DNA from: CAXBGS01 sp963975425
GTDB lineage: Bacteria; Planctomycetota; Planctomycetia; Pirellulales; Pirellulaceae
Assembly: GCA_963975425.1 (NCBI GenBank)
Contig: CAXBGS010000003.1
Location: forward strand, 186,001-250,000
Direction: 5' to 3'
Length of the DNA: 64,000 nucleotides
Position numbers and translations under genes: made by a program. The notes under the pieces are model-generated. The model ran no database searches. It saw only the letters and a program-made list of their open reading frames with translations, and was not told the origin of the DNA. Below are positions 1-9,741 of the stretch, piece by piece; positions within the stretch are counted from its first letter, which is position 1; each line of letters starts with the position of its first letter.

Positions 1-1881
1 ACCGCTGACCATGCGTCTTGCCACGAACTGTGAAAGCATCGGCATTTTGCTATGCACGGCCAGTTTCAACGCGCGCTGCGGATCCGCTGGCACCATGGGT
101 TCTAGCGCAAACCAGATCATTCGCGGCAAATTGTGGTCATCAACGTCCTCACCGTGCTGTGCCAAACCCTCGAGAATCGACCAACGTTGATCGAATGACA
201 TACGCCCCAGTGCAGCAGCAAGATACAAGCGTACGACCGGAGAGGGATCGCCCTTGGCCATCGACGCAAGCCGTTGCACAAGCGACGCGGGCAACTCAGC
301 CTGATCGCCCGAGGGTCGCACACCAAACGCACTGATGTCGCTGTCTTCACACAGCAACTGTATGGACCATGCTCGAACGTACTCGTCATCGTGCGAAAGC
401 AATCGGACAAGTCTGGAATGGCTGAGCCCCCCTGTCACGTGCAGCGCCCATAACGCTCGCAATTTCTTCGCCGACGCAGGGGCTGCTTCGAACATTCGCC
501 AAAGCAGGTCGTGGACGAGCGGTCGGTTCAGCGCACCGCTTGCCGCTCGGGAGTGCAGCAGAACGCGGGCCTGACGCACATACCAGTCGTTGGTGTTGTC
601 TTGAAGTCCGACCAATTGTTCGTCCGACATCGATCGCAAATCAGGACGAACAATTCGCGGGGCCCCCTTCGGCATGACTCGATAAACACGGCCGGAATTG
701 GGAAAGTTGATGGCGTTGCCACATACGTCGGTGTCGTGCCAGTCCAAGAGATAAACACCTCCCTCAGGACCGATTTCGACGCTGAATCCGACCCACGCGA
801 GGTCATTCGCCGGCAAAAAATCGTCTCCATGTTTTCCGATGAATCCGGAACCATCTCGGACCAGCACATCGGTTAACACCGCATGTTCATGGATATTGCA
901 CATGAACAATCGATTTCGATATTCGCGGGGAAACGCATCAGCCAAATACACACGAGCGCCACCGTGCGCCGACAAGTGGGTGTGATCGCGGATCGTCTTG
1001 ATATCGTCGTAAACGTGCGGGTTGACGTGAGGTCGATTCTGTTTGTGGTACACACCGCCCTGAATGACATGAAACAAATGCGGAATGACACAGCACGTTG
1101 CAAAGCCTTGACCGTGATCATCGAAATCGAACCCCCATGGATTTGACAACCCTCGAGCGAAGACTTCGAACTTTTTCTTAGTCGGATGATAGCGCCAGAT
1201 CCCTGCATCAATGAACTGGCGTTTTGATTCGTCGTCGCCGGGTTTGCCCACGTGAGAATGCGTAAACACGCCGTGACAGCCGTACAGCCAACCGTCCGGC
1301 CCCCAATTGAAACTGTTCAAGGTTTCGTGACGATCGTTAATGCCCCAACCATCCAACAACACCTCCGCCGGGCCATCAGGCACGTCATCACCGTCGGCAT
1401 CCGGAATGAACGAAAGGTTCGGTGGTGATCCGACAAACACGCCACCGAACCCGAGTGCGATTCCGGATGTGAATGTCAATTTGTCCGTGAACGTTTTCTT
1501 CCGATCAAAGACACCGTCACTATCGGTGTCCTCTAGAATCTGAATCCGTGTGACACGATCCTCGGTGTGCTGTCGACGCGTACGATAGTTAAAATTTTCG
1601 ACAACCCACATTCGACCACGATCATCGAAACAGAACGCAATCGGTTCGCCGATATCGGGTTCTGCGGCAAATATCGAAACCTCGAATCCCGCCGGAATTG
1701 CCATCTGGTCGACGGCTTGCTGCGGGCTCAGGAACGGTGCCTCACTGGTTTTGTGTTGTTTTTTGGGTAACTCGTTGCGTTTCGGCTCTGCCGCGCCCAC
1801 GCTCCCATTAAACGCCTGGCAAACCGTGGCGCAGGTGAGGAGTGAATTTCTGGCGATTTTGGACCAAGGGGTGGCTTTCAT
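1..1881 (-). CDS. PVC-type membrane-bound dehydrogenase (beta-propeller) protein, 3' end beyond window
   Basis: An open frame of 627 codons runs from an ATG at 1881 to the left edge with no stop, so the C-terminus is missing. Residues 1-31 look like a signal peptide. About residues 48-430 resemble the propeller of planctomycete/verrucomicrobial membrane-bound dehydrogenases, with the stretches IPAGFEVSIFA, DDRGRMWVVEN, NWGPDGWLYG and GPEGGVYLLDWHD. Helical HEAT-like sequence follows from about 440 to the edge. The ATG overlaps the stop of the upstream CxxCH gene as ATGA, implying translational coupling. The family is associated with periplasmic sugar oxidation feeding electrons to a cytochrome; the substrate here is unknown. 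In most relatives I know of, this half and the haem half form one protein, so whether another haem domain follows outside the window is open. Confidence 0.85.
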   Translation of the reverse strand, partial: MKATPWSKIARNSLLTCATVCQAFNGSVGAAEPKRNELPKKQHKTSEAPFLSPQQAVDQMAIPAGFEVSIFAAEPDIGEPIAFCFDDRGRMWVVENFNYRTRRQHTEDRVTRIQILEDTDSDGVFDRKKTFTDKLTFTSGIALGFGGVFVGSPPNLSFIPDADGDDVPDGPAEVLLDGWGINDRHETLNSFNWGPDGWLYGCHGVFTHSHVGKPGDDESKRQFIDAGIWRYHPTKKKFEVFARGLSNPWGFDFDDHGQGFATCCVIPHLFHVIQGGVYHKQNRPHVNPHVYDDIKTIRDHTHLSAHGGARVYLADAFPREYRNRLFMCNIHEHAVLTDVLVRDGSGFIGKHGDDFLPANDLAWVGFSVEIGPEGGVYLLDWHDTDVCGNAINFPNSGRVYRVMPKGAPRIVRPDLRSMSDEQLVGLQDNTNDWYVRQARVLLHSRAASGALNRPLVHDLLWRMFEAAPASAKKLRALWALHVTGGLSHSRLVRLLSHDDEYVRAWSIQLLCEDSDISAFGVRPSGDQAELPASLVQRLASMAKGDPSPVVRLYLAAALGRMSFDQRWSILEGLAQHGEDVDDHNLPRMIWFALEPMVPADPQRALKLAVHSKMPMLSQFVARRMVSG

Positions 1882-3071
1882 TCGGGCAACTCCACCTGTT
1901 CTTTCGTTTGCAAGTACTTCACCAAGTCGACAAGTTCATCTCGTTTCAGTTGTTCCAACTGTCCGTCGGGCATCATCGATTTGGGTGAGCGTTTCCGGGC
2001 TTCGATATCCTGCTGTAAGACAGTCATGCGCGGCTGCTGCACCGTTTTTAGAATTACCTTTCGGCTATCCTCTTCGGCGACGACACCACTGAGTAAACGT
2101 CCATCGACGGTTTGAATGAGTACCATCCTGTAACTGTCAGGGACGTCATAACTTGGATCAACACTATTGAGCAGTAAGTAATCCAAGTTGGCTCGGTTTG
2201 ACCCGGTTAAATCGGGACCGATATCGCCACCCTCGCCATACAGCAAGTGACAGTTCGCGCAGGTCTTTTGAAAGACCGTGCGTCCATGTCTCGCATCAGC
2301 CGCCGCGAGAGTCTCGGGCGTTAATATACGCTTGTACTTTGCGATCAGCTTTTCACGATCCGGTTGCAACGGGCGAATCCGGCCAAACGTTTTCACGAAG
2401 GCATCGCCCAACAAGCTTTCCATCGAACGCGCGACATGGGCGGGAATATCGTCACGCGAAACGACGCCACTGTGAATCGCATTGAGCAAGGCATGTGCAT
2501 AGATTTCGCGTGACGCCAGTGTTTCGATTGCGGCCTTCTTCGACCCCGTATCCATCTCACGATATCGTCGAACAAGCAGGTCGGATGCGTCTGGATTCCC
2601 CGTCACCGCGAATCCGCGAATTGCATCGATTCCCAGCACCTTGTCATCGAGTAACTGTGGCAGCAACGAATCGAGTTGATCATTCTTTGCGGTCAACAAC
2701 GCGTTGAGCGCCGTCCGTCGCACTTCGGGATCGGCAGAGGGATCTTGTACGGTTTTGATCGCTCGCAGTATCGCGGAACGATCTCCGAAAACATGAGAAA
2801 GCTGCATCGCATACTTGCGAACGATGTGATCGTCGCTAGTGCCAAGTTTCATCGCGACGTCGGCCCATCGCGATGGCGGATGAACATTCCGGCGACCGGC
2901 AAGACCGTCCAGCATGCCTCGCATCAGAGACGCTCGAATCGCGTCGCTTTCTGTCTCATCGAGCGTCTGCACCAACAACCGCAACGAAACAGCTTCATCA
3001 TCTGCCTTGGTAAACTCGGTGACAGACAACGAAAAGAACAACGCAATAAGACTCACCTTAACCCGCATCAT
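1878..3071 (-). CDS. HEAT-repeat PVC-type CxxCH haem-binding protein
   Basis: A 397-residue exported protein. The ATG at 3071 is chosen because it gives a compact signal peptide (MMRVKVSLIALFFSLSV); a GTG at 3089 in the same frame is possible. Residues 30-255 are helical HEAT-like repeats. The cytochrome c motif CANCH lies at about 271-275, followed by GEGGDIGPDLTGSNRANL and a late KSMMPDG segment that may supply the Met ligand. This matches the C-terminal haem domain of PVC dehydrogenases. It lies directly upstream of the propeller gene with an ATGA overlap, so the two products probably work together in the periplasm, the cytochrome accepting electrons from the dehydrogenase. The order is the reverse of that in fused relatives. 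Confidence 0.88.
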   Translation of the reverse strand: MMRVKVSLIALFFSLSVTEFTKADDEAVSLRLLVQTLDETESDAIRASLMRGMLDGLAGRRNVHPPSRWADVAMKLGTSDDHIVRKYAMQLSHVFGDRSAILRAIKTVQDPSADPEVRRTALNALLTAKNDQLDSLLPQLLDDKVLGIDAIRGFAVTGNPDASDLLVRRYREMDTGSKKAAIETLASREIYAHALLNAIHSGVVSRDDIPAHVARSMESLLGDAFVKTFGRIRPLQPDREKLIAKYKRILTPETLAAADARHGRTVFQKTCANCHLLYGEGGDIGPDLTGSNRANLDYLLLNSVDPSYDVPDSYRMVLIQTVDGRLLSGVVAEEDSRKVILKTVQQPRMTVLQQDIEARKRSPKSMMPDGQLEQLKRDELVDLVKYLQTKEQVELPE

Positions 3072-3560
3072 TTCGCAACTCACGTTCACTAACTTCGTCG
3101 ATCGATTCGATGGATTTCGCTGACCACCTAGACTTTACAAGACCGAGTGGAGCCTGTGTTGAAAGTGCGACCGATCCACGCGACGAGAAATTCACAGCGA
3201 ACGCCGCGGATGTGCCTCTGTAGCGATAAGACAATCGAAAGTTTCGGCTTCTGCGGTGGCCCGCACAGGGCGGATGCCGCTGTGTGGATGCTGCTGTTTC
3301 ACGGCGAGTTTCTCATCAGCCACCGTTGACGCCGACCGCTTGTGGGCGGCGCGTCCGTGACCTTCGCCATGTTTGTCGCGGCGAACCATCATTGCCGCAC
3401 CACGATGCGTTTGAGAAACCTGGCCACGGTTCGAGCATGGTTCGGCCAGGGGTCGCCACGGTGTGAGGATTGGTAACGATTGCACAGAATTCATGGACGC
3501 CACCTGGACTGTAAGCCGAAGGAACAAGGAGACGTTCTTTTTCGGCTTTAGGACATTGGC
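3072..3560. other. Intergenic region between divergent CxxCH gene and flgK
   Basis: Nearly 490 bases without a convincing gene. A reverse-strand open frame crosses it into flgK but has no recognisable domain and reads as an antisense shadow. An inverted repeat (CCTGGCC at 3420-3426 and GGCCAGG at 3444-3450) and the hairpin just upstream of flgK are the only structures I see. I could not find a convincing sigma-54 or sigma-28 flagellar promoter. Confidence 0.6.
3513..3548 (+). promoter_or_regulatory. Leader hairpin with an AAGGAG loop upstream of flgK
   Basis: AAGCCGAA at 3513-3520 pairs with TTCGGCTT at 3541-3548, and an inner GAAC (3522-3525) pairs with GTTC (3534-3537). The loop is AAGGAGAC, a Shine-Dalgarno-like sequence that would be exposed only in the loop and lies about 30 bases from the ATG at 3561. 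The structure is seen directly. A role in translational control or transcript stability is inference. Confidence 0.5.
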
Positions 3561-5249
3561 ATGAGCCTTCTCGGCACCATTCAGCAATCGGCAGGCGCGC
3601 TGAGCGTCGCGCAGATCGGTCTGCAGGTTGTCGGAAATAACATCGCTAACGCGAACACCGAAGGCTACATACGCCAAGAGTTGCAGCAAGCGTCGTCGGT
3701 GGCCGTCCGCGAAGGCAACCTGATCAAGGGCCTGGGCGTTCGCGCGACGGGAATTGTTCAAGTCATCGACGATGCGCTCGCCGAGCGGATGTTGGCCGCA
3801 AAGACCGATCTGGCCGGGGCCGAGTCGCTAGACAAGGCATACAAACAGCTTGAGGAATTGGTTAGCGACTTAGACAACAGCGGTCTGAACCAACAACTGA
3901 CACTGTTCAACAACGCCTTGCACGAACTCTCAGCTCAACCCGCCGAAGGTGCGATTCGTGACTTTGTCATCCTGCAAGGACAGACGCTGGCGGACAGCAT
4001 CCAGACGGCGCGGCAAAACGCGATCGACCGCCAAACAACTTGGAATGCCGGTTTGCCCGACACGGCAAACCAAATCAACCGGCTGACCGAACGAATCGCG
4101 CGTTTGAATCTTGAGATCGCGACGATCGAGGGCGGCGGCCTGGTTCACAGTGACGCGACCGGCCTGCGTGACCAGCGATTGAGAGATCTGGACGAACTTG
4201 CCGGGTTCGTTAACATCAACATCCAAGAACGCGAAAGCGGTTCGATCTCGGTTTTTGTTGGTGGCGACTACTTGATCAGCAATGGCATTCGCCGTGAAGT
4301 CTACACCGCCTACGATCCCGACGCGGGCGGAAATGAAGTCAGGATTCTCGAGACGGATTCTCCGCTGCAAGTCACCGGTGGAACGCTCGCGGCCACCATG
4401 GAAGCACGTGACGGCGTCTTTTCGGATTTCGTCGGCCAGCTAGATAAAATGGCGACCACGCTGATTCGCGGGATCAATGAAGTCCACTCGCAGGGACAAG
4501 GCCGCCGTGGATTCACCGAGATTGAGTCGGCCGTTTCCACCGATGCTTTCGTTCCGCTGGAAAATGCCGGCCTCGGTTTTCTGCCGACCAACGGAACATT
4601 TGACTTAAGTGTTGTCGACAAAGAAGGCGAACTGATCTCGACGCACCGGATTCCTGTGCGCATCTTGGGTACCGTCGACGACTCAACGGTCAGCTCTATC
4701 GTATCGGACATCGATCAAATTGAAGGAATCACCGCGACAGTCACAAGTGAAGGCAAGATCGAAATCCTAACCGACTCGCCAACCGCTCGTTTCACCTTTG
4801 GTGAAGACACCAGCGGTTTCGTGGCAGCGGCGGGATTGAACACCTTTTTCGTCGGTGATTCCGCGGTTGATATCAGCGTGAACCCGACTCTGCTGCAGAA
4901 CAGCGACTACCTTGCCATCAGTTCTGGCGGGATCAATCAAGACACCGACGTATTGATCGACTTGGTTGACCTTGTGGATAAACCGCTTGATGAACTGGAC
5001 GGACGCTCGATCCGTGGGGTCTACGAAGAAACGGTTTCGGTATTGGCGCAGCGTATCAATCTGCAAAACAGCAGCACCGAAGGCATCCGAAACTTTCACG
5101 CGACCCTGCAAAGCCAACACTTGGCGATCACGGGCGTCAACATTGACGAAGAAGCCATCAACATGATTACCTACCAACGCGCGTTCCAGGCGTCGTCCAG
5201 AGTGATCGCGACCGCCAATGAGATGCTAGAGATCCTGGTCAATCTGTAA
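3561..5249 (+). CDS. flgK: Flagellar hook-associated protein 1 (FlgK)
   Basis: A 562-residue protein that forms the first hook-filament junction ring, exported through the flagellar secretion apparatus. The N-terminus carries the flagellar rod/hook signature (LSVAQIGLQVVGNNIANANT, about residues 15-34) and the C-terminus the matching coiled-coil end (MITYQRAFQASSRVIATANE), typical of FlgK and of FlgE/FlgG relatives. Length and the internal INRLTERIARLN stretch favour FlgK. No flgL or other flagellar gene is adjacent, which fits the scattered flagellar genes known from Rhodopirellula-type genomes. Its start is preceded by a hairpin whose loop holds the best ribosome-binding-like sequence. Confidence 0.93.
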   Translation: MSLLGTIQQSAGALSVAQIGLQVVGNNIANANTEGYIRQELQQASSVAVREGNLIKGLGVRATGIVQVIDDALAERMLAAKTDLAGAESLDKAYKQLEELVSDLDNSGLNQQLTLFNNALHELSAQPAEGAIRDFVILQGQTLADSIQTARQNAIDRQTTWNAGLPDTANQINRLTERIARLNLEIATIEGGGLVHSDATGLRDQRLRDLDELAGFVNINIQERESGSISVFVGGDYLISNGIRREVYTAYDPDAGGNEVRILETDSPLQVTGGTLAATMEARDGVFSDFVGQLDKMATTLIRGINEVHSQGQGRRGFTEIESAVSTDAFVPLENAGLGFLPTNGTFDLSVVDKEGELISTHRIPVRILGTVDDSTVSSIVSDIDQIEGITATVTSEGKIEILTDSPTARFTFGEDTSGFVAAAGLNTFFVGDSAVDISVNPTLLQNSDYLAISSGGINQDTDVLIDLVDLVDKPLDELDGRSIRGVYEETVSVLAQRINLQNSSTEGIRNFHATLQSQHLAITGVNIDEEAINMITYQRAFQASSRVIATANEMLEILVNL

Positions 5250-5303
5250 CGCGAGATCGCGTCTGTAGCCCTGCAGGACAAACGGCCAAAGGTCAACCGC
5301 CGA

Positions 5304-7034
5304 TTACCTTGGGTGCTGCAATCTTTCCGCATCCCACCACCATCGTTGAATTAACGTTGGCTGATCCTGGACAGGGTCCGCGATCGAGTCCAGGGACGGG
5401 TACACCGGGACGTCTTCGACGACCGTTTGTCGGGGATCGACAGCCACACCACCGCTTGCCAACAACACGTGATGTCGTGTTCGCCCATGACGCACCGTAT
5501 GCAGGGTGGCAATCGATTCGACTTGACGCGGTGCCGGCATGAACTGGCTTGGCGAAGACGATTCGGCCGCGAACGAGGCTAACAATCCTCCTTTCAAATC
5601 CGACGAAGCGTATCGATGCAAGATTTCAGCGACGGAAGCACACCGGTAAATGGATTCTAGCGATGCGTAAATCGGATACTTCTGGCGAATCGATCCCCAG
5701 TTCCTGTTAAAGTCCGTGACGAATGCTTGTGTGCGAGGATCCACCGCGTGGTGCCCACGTTCTCCGGAGGCAACCGCCCGCTCGTTCTGCCCGCTAAGCC
5801 GAACCGGAACGCCGGCTAACTCGAACACTCGCTTGTCGATATCGCTTCGCACGTTGCATTTGGCCGATGTGAACCACAGCCGCAGCAACAAATCATCCGG
5901 CGTTCCTTGATCGATCATCGCGTCGACCATGTCCAAATAACTTTTCGCCGGTTGCGGCAACGCTCGCTCACCTAATGCCAACTGTTTCATGTGCCGATCC
6001 GATTCGACCATCAGATAACCGATAGCGGTGTCCGCCGGTGTGCCGAAGACTTCTACACGTTGCATCCCCAGCGCATCCTTCATGCGTTCGGCTGCCTGCC
6101 CCAAGGGGACGCGACCGCCTTTGACGTCAGCCGCAAGTCGTGCTGTTTGCCGCAGCCCTTCGGTGGTGGGATCGATCGAGCACCCGAACGGGCGCTGTGA
6201 AAGTGCGGATGCGATACATGTGAAGAAGAAATCGGACCGAAGGACATGCAGCTTGGTCACCGCGTCGCGATACCATCCTTGAAAGTCCTCGATACCACCA
6301 ACAGGCCCGACCAGGATGACGTCGTCATCGCCAATCATCACATACTGCACGCGGGAAAGCCCGGCCAGATATCGCGTCTCGATCGATGCGGGCGCGCCTT
6401 GCATTCGGCTCGATGCGATCTGGTCGCGCAGACGTTTTAGTGACACGAATCGCAATTTCGATGGCGATCGCCACTGGGACGATTCCTGACTCGCATTCGC
6501 AAAATCCGCAGAGCCACCGCTTAACAAAACTCGCAAGTTTTCCGCTTCGTCGACGTCCATCAGAACAGGGTTTTCGCGAACCGTTCCCTGTGAGTCCACC
6601 AAAATTCCTTGCGGATACTCGGACATCGTGCTTGGTCCGCCGAGTGCTTCCCAGGTATCGGGAACGACCGTCGTTTGGATCAAATCAATCAGCGACTGAA
6701 AATCAGCAAACGAGCTGCCACCTTGACCATCCATTGCCGATTCGCGTGACGCGGGCGAATCGATCTCGCGGAGCGTTGCCGCGGCAGCCGTCGAATAACC
6801 GGATTCGCGTTGTGCGCTGGCGACTTGTGCGAGGACACGGTCGCGCGCCGTTGGCAAACTCTGGCCAGCGATTTTTTTCGCCGCTACGAATTCGCCTGCT
6901 CGTAAATGGTCATTCAACATACTCGCCTGCTCGATTCCGGCTCGCTCATCGGCGTTGGCAGAGTTATCACCGAAATTCGCGTTACAGAATACAAGCGAGA
7001 GCGAAACGCCCATTAGCAAGGATCGCAATTCCAT
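5304..7034 (-). CDS. DUF1598 domain protein, long paralogue
   Basis: An exported protein of 576 residues of unknown function. The ATG at 7034 gives a clean signal peptide (MELRSLLMGVSLSLVFCNA); an in-frame start further upstream would only lengthen the n-region. The middle and C-terminal parts align with the protein at 8335-9741: compare LAGLSRVQYV with LAGLTAVQYV and SIDPTTEGLRQ with SIDPTAEGLQR. Both end in a Trp-rich tail (RWWWD here, QWWWD there). The N-terminal 130 residues, with helical sequence, are specific to this copy. DUF1598 is known to me mainly from planctomycetes and has no assigned activity. The stop lies 54 bases from the flgK stop, convergently. Confidence 0.82.
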   Translation of the reverse strand: MELRSLLMGVSLSLVFCNANFGDNSANADERAGIEQASMLNDHLRAGEFVAAKKIAGQSLPTARDRVLAQVASAQRESGYSTAAAATLREIDSPASRESAMDGQGGSSFADFQSLIDLIQTTVVPDTWEALGGPSTMSEYPQGILVDSQGTVRENPVLMDVDEAENLRVLLSGGSADFANASQESSQWRSPSKLRFVSLKRLRDQIASSRMQGAPASIETRYLAGLSRVQYVMIGDDDVILVGPVGGIEDFQGWYRDAVTKLHVLRSDFFFTCIASALSQRPFGCSIDPTTEGLRQTARLAADVKGGRVPLGQAAERMKDALGMQRVEVFGTPADTAIGYLMVESDRHMKQLALGERALPQPAKSYLDMVDAMIDQGTPDDLLLRLWFTSAKCNVRSDIDKRVFELAGVPVRLSGQNERAVASGERGHHAVDPRTQAFVTDFNRNWGSIRQKYPIYASLESIYRCASVAEILHRYASSDLKGGLLASFAAESSSPSQFMPAPRQVESIATLHTVRHGRTRHHVLLASGGVAVDPRQTVVEDVPVYPSLDSIADPVQDQPTLIQRWWWDAERLQHPR

Positions 7035-7261
7035 GATCGGTCGTCCGCTTTGATAAGAGTCAAGAACGCGTGAAGTTTGCTGCTTTCCCAAAGCCGCCTC
7101 GGCAGATGCAGACGCACACCGGTCACATCAGCCTGTGCAAGGCGTGCAAATCACAGGCCGGCATCTAGTTTAGCCGATCGCAGGCAAGTGCTCGCGCATT
7201 TAAGCCGAGAAGCATCGAAGAGAGTGTTGCGAAACCGAACGATGTGGTGCCGCAAAATTGC

Positions 7262-8077
7262 TCATTCGTGATTCGCACGCGAGCCGCTGACAACGTTCCC
7301 GCTGCGCGAGCCAGATTTTGGGTCGTTGATTTTGCGATCGTCAACATCGACCCATTCGCCTCGGATCAGACGCTGCTGCGGCGAGAAGCGTGCCTTGTAG
7401 TTCAGGTGCCGATTGGCAGCGACGTACATGCCCAGATAAACAAACGGACGTTCCGATTGCCGGGCCCACTGGATCGTTTTTAGAAGTGCGTACGTCCCCA
7501 AGCTATAACGGCTCATCGCCGGATCAAAGAATGTGTAGACCGCCGACACGCTGGATTGGCCAATGTCGACGATCGCAATCGCAATCAGTTTGTCATCCAA
7601 GCAAATCTTGAGCTCGAGCGAATCACAGCAGGATTCGACCAAGAACGATCGGTATGATTCCGCATCAACTTCATCTCCTCGGCCCAACGATCGCTGCTCG
7701 CGGTGCAAGTTGAACAATTCAACGCGGCGCGAATCGACTTCGGGTTGGTCCCACAAAGCGACCAATTCACGATCGCCGCGTTGTAAGACACGCTTCATCG
7801 ACTTGGTGAACTGGAATGTCGACGTTTCGATTCGAGTCGGCAAGCACTCGGTACAACTGGGGCATTGTGTGCGATAAACAAAGTCGCCACTACGACGGTA
7901 GCCGTTCTCGAGTAAGCGATCGGTAATCGCTGGGGTGACGCTGCCGACAGGCAACTGCAGCGGCATGCGAGCGGTCACACCGTCGAGATAGGGACACGGT
8001 TGCAACTGGTCTTGAACGACCACCAACTTGCATTGTCGGTCTGCGAAACGAACTTGATTGGATGAGTTCGGGTGCAT
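7262..8077 (-). CDS. bpt: Aspartate/glutamate leucyltransferase (Bpt/Ate family)
   Basis: A 271-residue cytosolic enzyme that transfers an amino acid, usually leucine, from aminoacyl-tRNA to proteins with an N-terminal Asp or Glu, marking them for ClpS/ClpAP (N-degron pathway). The start of the family is recognisable in CPYL near residue 28, then the cysteine cluster FVYRTQCPSCTECLPTRI (Cys at about 72, 75, 78). The C-terminal GNAT-like half contains YTFFDP, LGTYALL and YLGMYV. Bpt proteins are usually about 240-280 residues, so this is complete. ATG 8077 is preferred to the adjacent TTG at 8080. It sits between two DUF1598 genes on the same strand with gaps over 200 bases, so shared transcription is uncertain. 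Confidence 0.9.
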   Translation of the reverse strand: MHPNSSNQVRFADRQCKLVVVQDQLQPCPYLDGVTARMPLQLPVGSVTPAITDRLLENGYRRSGDFVYRTQCPSCTECLPTRIETSTFQFTKSMKRVLQRGDRELVALWDQPEVDSRRVELFNLHREQRSLGRGDEVDAESYRSFLVESCCDSLELKICLDDKLIAIAIVDIGQSSVSAVYTFFDPAMSRYSLGTYALLKTIQWARQSERPFVYLGMYVAANRHLNYKARFSPQQRLIRGEWVDVDDRKINDPKSGSRSGNVVSGSRANHE

Positions 8078-8334
8078 CAATCATTCAACCGTGAAGGATT
8101 CAACTGGGGAGATCTGTCCCCACCCAAACATCATACGCAAACTGAGCCCTGAACGCGCGTTCCCTAGCGGATCATTTTTTTGCGGATTCACCCGATCGCC
8201 GCCAATTTTTATCGTCCGTGGCGTCCTGAATACCGATTCGACATTCGAGGTCATGCGATCAAAAACCGCGTCGCTGACGAGGTTCGATTCGACCTATCAT
8301 CGACTTGGCCAACGTCACACGGATGTCGTCGGCG

Positions 8335-9741
8335 TTAATCCCACCACCACTGGCCGTCCGCCAAGTCCGCGGGCCCGGCGTCGTTTTTGACTGCGACACT
8401 TTCGCCGGTACGATCGACATCAAGCGTGTCCGATCGCAATGCGAGTCGCGGCTGCATTTGGACACCGCCGCCCAGTGGAGTCATCAGTGTGTTCCCACGC
8501 CAGATTGCATTGACCGCGGTTTCGACTTGCTCGGGAGCCTGGTAACGCTCGACGGAAAACTTAGCTTCGTTACCCAACGCGCCCAAATCCCATCCGGCTT
8601 GGGTATAGAAGTCTTGCTCTTGAATGTAAGCAGCGGCGATTGCGACATCGATCAGTTGACGCAGTTCGGCATAGATGCGAACGCGTTGGGCAATCAGGTT
8701 AAATCGATCGGTAAAGTCTTTACAAAACGCTTGGCTGGCGCGATTGGCACGTCCGGTTGCGATTCGTTGACCTCCGGCGACACGCTCGTTGGCACCAACC
8801 AATTGCACGCCGCGTTCGTTGATTTTCATGGCAAGCCCGTCTTCGCTGACCGCGATCCCGTCATAGTTGGGCTGGAAGTACCAACGCTCCATGGCATTTG
8901 CCGCGACGACGCTGGGGTTGGCTCGGTCGACATAGCTTTGCAGCTTGACCGGCAGTTTTTCCAAACCGATGCCGACCAACTTCATGCGATAATCGGCTTC
9001 GACCAAGACGCGTGCAAAGTGCGTGGAATTGGGGATCCCTACGATATTGACGGTCTGCAGTCCCAACTGATCTTTCAATCCGCGTGCGAGTCGCTGGTCA
9101 TCACTGGGACGAACGCGACCGCGAACCGAAGCCAAATACTTTTGCATTCGCTGCAAGCCTTCCGCGGTCGGATCAATCGAGACGCTGATCACGCGTGTGG
9201 GCGGTGAGTGGGGCGAATAAGCGCGAAGGGCCGTCGCCATGTCTTCCAACAGAACGACCGGTTTGCCACTTTCGATTCCCACAAAACGATCGGTCGGATC
9301 AGCGACGAAACCTTCGGCCGGACCCGCAATGACAATGTCATTACTGTCGGGGTAGTAAAAGACGTACTGAACCGCCGTCAAACCGGCAAGTGCCAGCATG
9401 TCGTCCGATGCGCCGTCGCCCGTTTCCAAACGCTTGGCTAATTCGGCATCCAGTCGTGTCAGTGAAACTTTACGCAACTTGCTCGACGACATCAGTTGGT
9501 TGCCACGCTGACGTCGCGCCGCGGCAAGTCGTTGCTGAGCCACACGCGGGTCGAACTGACGAACCTTTAACACGCCCGCGGGATCGACATCGACACCAGC
9601 AACCGGTTGCCCGAAGTTGATGTTCGTATCGCCACCGTCATTGTTTGCCAAAGCGGGAGAACCGTCCGCCAGCAAGAACAAAGCGGTAAGAAACAAACAT
9701 GCTGCACCGGAGAAGGAGCGAAGAGATCGGTTGAGATTCAT
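8335..9741 (-). CDS. DUF1598 domain protein, short paralogue
   Basis: A 468-residue exported protein of unknown role. Residues 1-32 form a signal peptide (LFLTALFLLADGSPALA). The DUF1598 region covers most of the rest, with LRKVSLTRLDAEL, LAGLTAVQYVFYYPD, VIAGPAEGF and SIDPTAEGLQR. It is a clear paralogue of the 5304-7034 product but lacks that protein's long N-terminal extension. The final residues DGQWWWD resemble the WWWD near the end of the other copy, a conserved aromatic tail that may matter for folding or export. The sequence carries no obvious catalytic motif. It is co-oriented with bpt but separated from it by 257 bases. Confidence 0.82.
   Translation of the reverse strand: MNLNRSLRSFSGAACLFLTALFLLADGSPALANNDGGDTNINFGQPVAGVDVDPAGVLKVRQFDPRVAQQRLAAARRQRGNQLMSSSKLRKVSLTRLDAELAKRLETGDGASDDMLALAGLTAVQYVFYYPDSNDIVIAGPAEGFVADPTDRFVGIESGKPVVLLEDMATALRAYSPHSPPTRVISVSIDPTAEGLQRMQKYLASVRGRVRPSDDQRLARGLKDQLGLQTVNIVGIPNSTHFARVLVEADYRMKLVGIGLEKLPVKLQSYVDRANPSVVAANAMERWYFQPNYDGIAVSEDGLAMKINERGVQLVGANERVAGGQRIATGRANRASQAFCKDFTDRFNLIAQRVRIYAELRQLIDVAIAAAYIQEQDFYTQAGWDLGALGNEAKFSVERYQAPEQVETAVNAIWRGNTLMTPLGGGVQMQPRLALRSDTLDVDRTGESVAVKNDAGPADLADGQWWWD

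Noticed and set aside
3192..3761. Reverse-strand 189-codon open frame overlapping the flgK start
   Set aside because: It is antisense to flgK, has no recognisable domain or signal, and its composition follows from the opposite coding frame.
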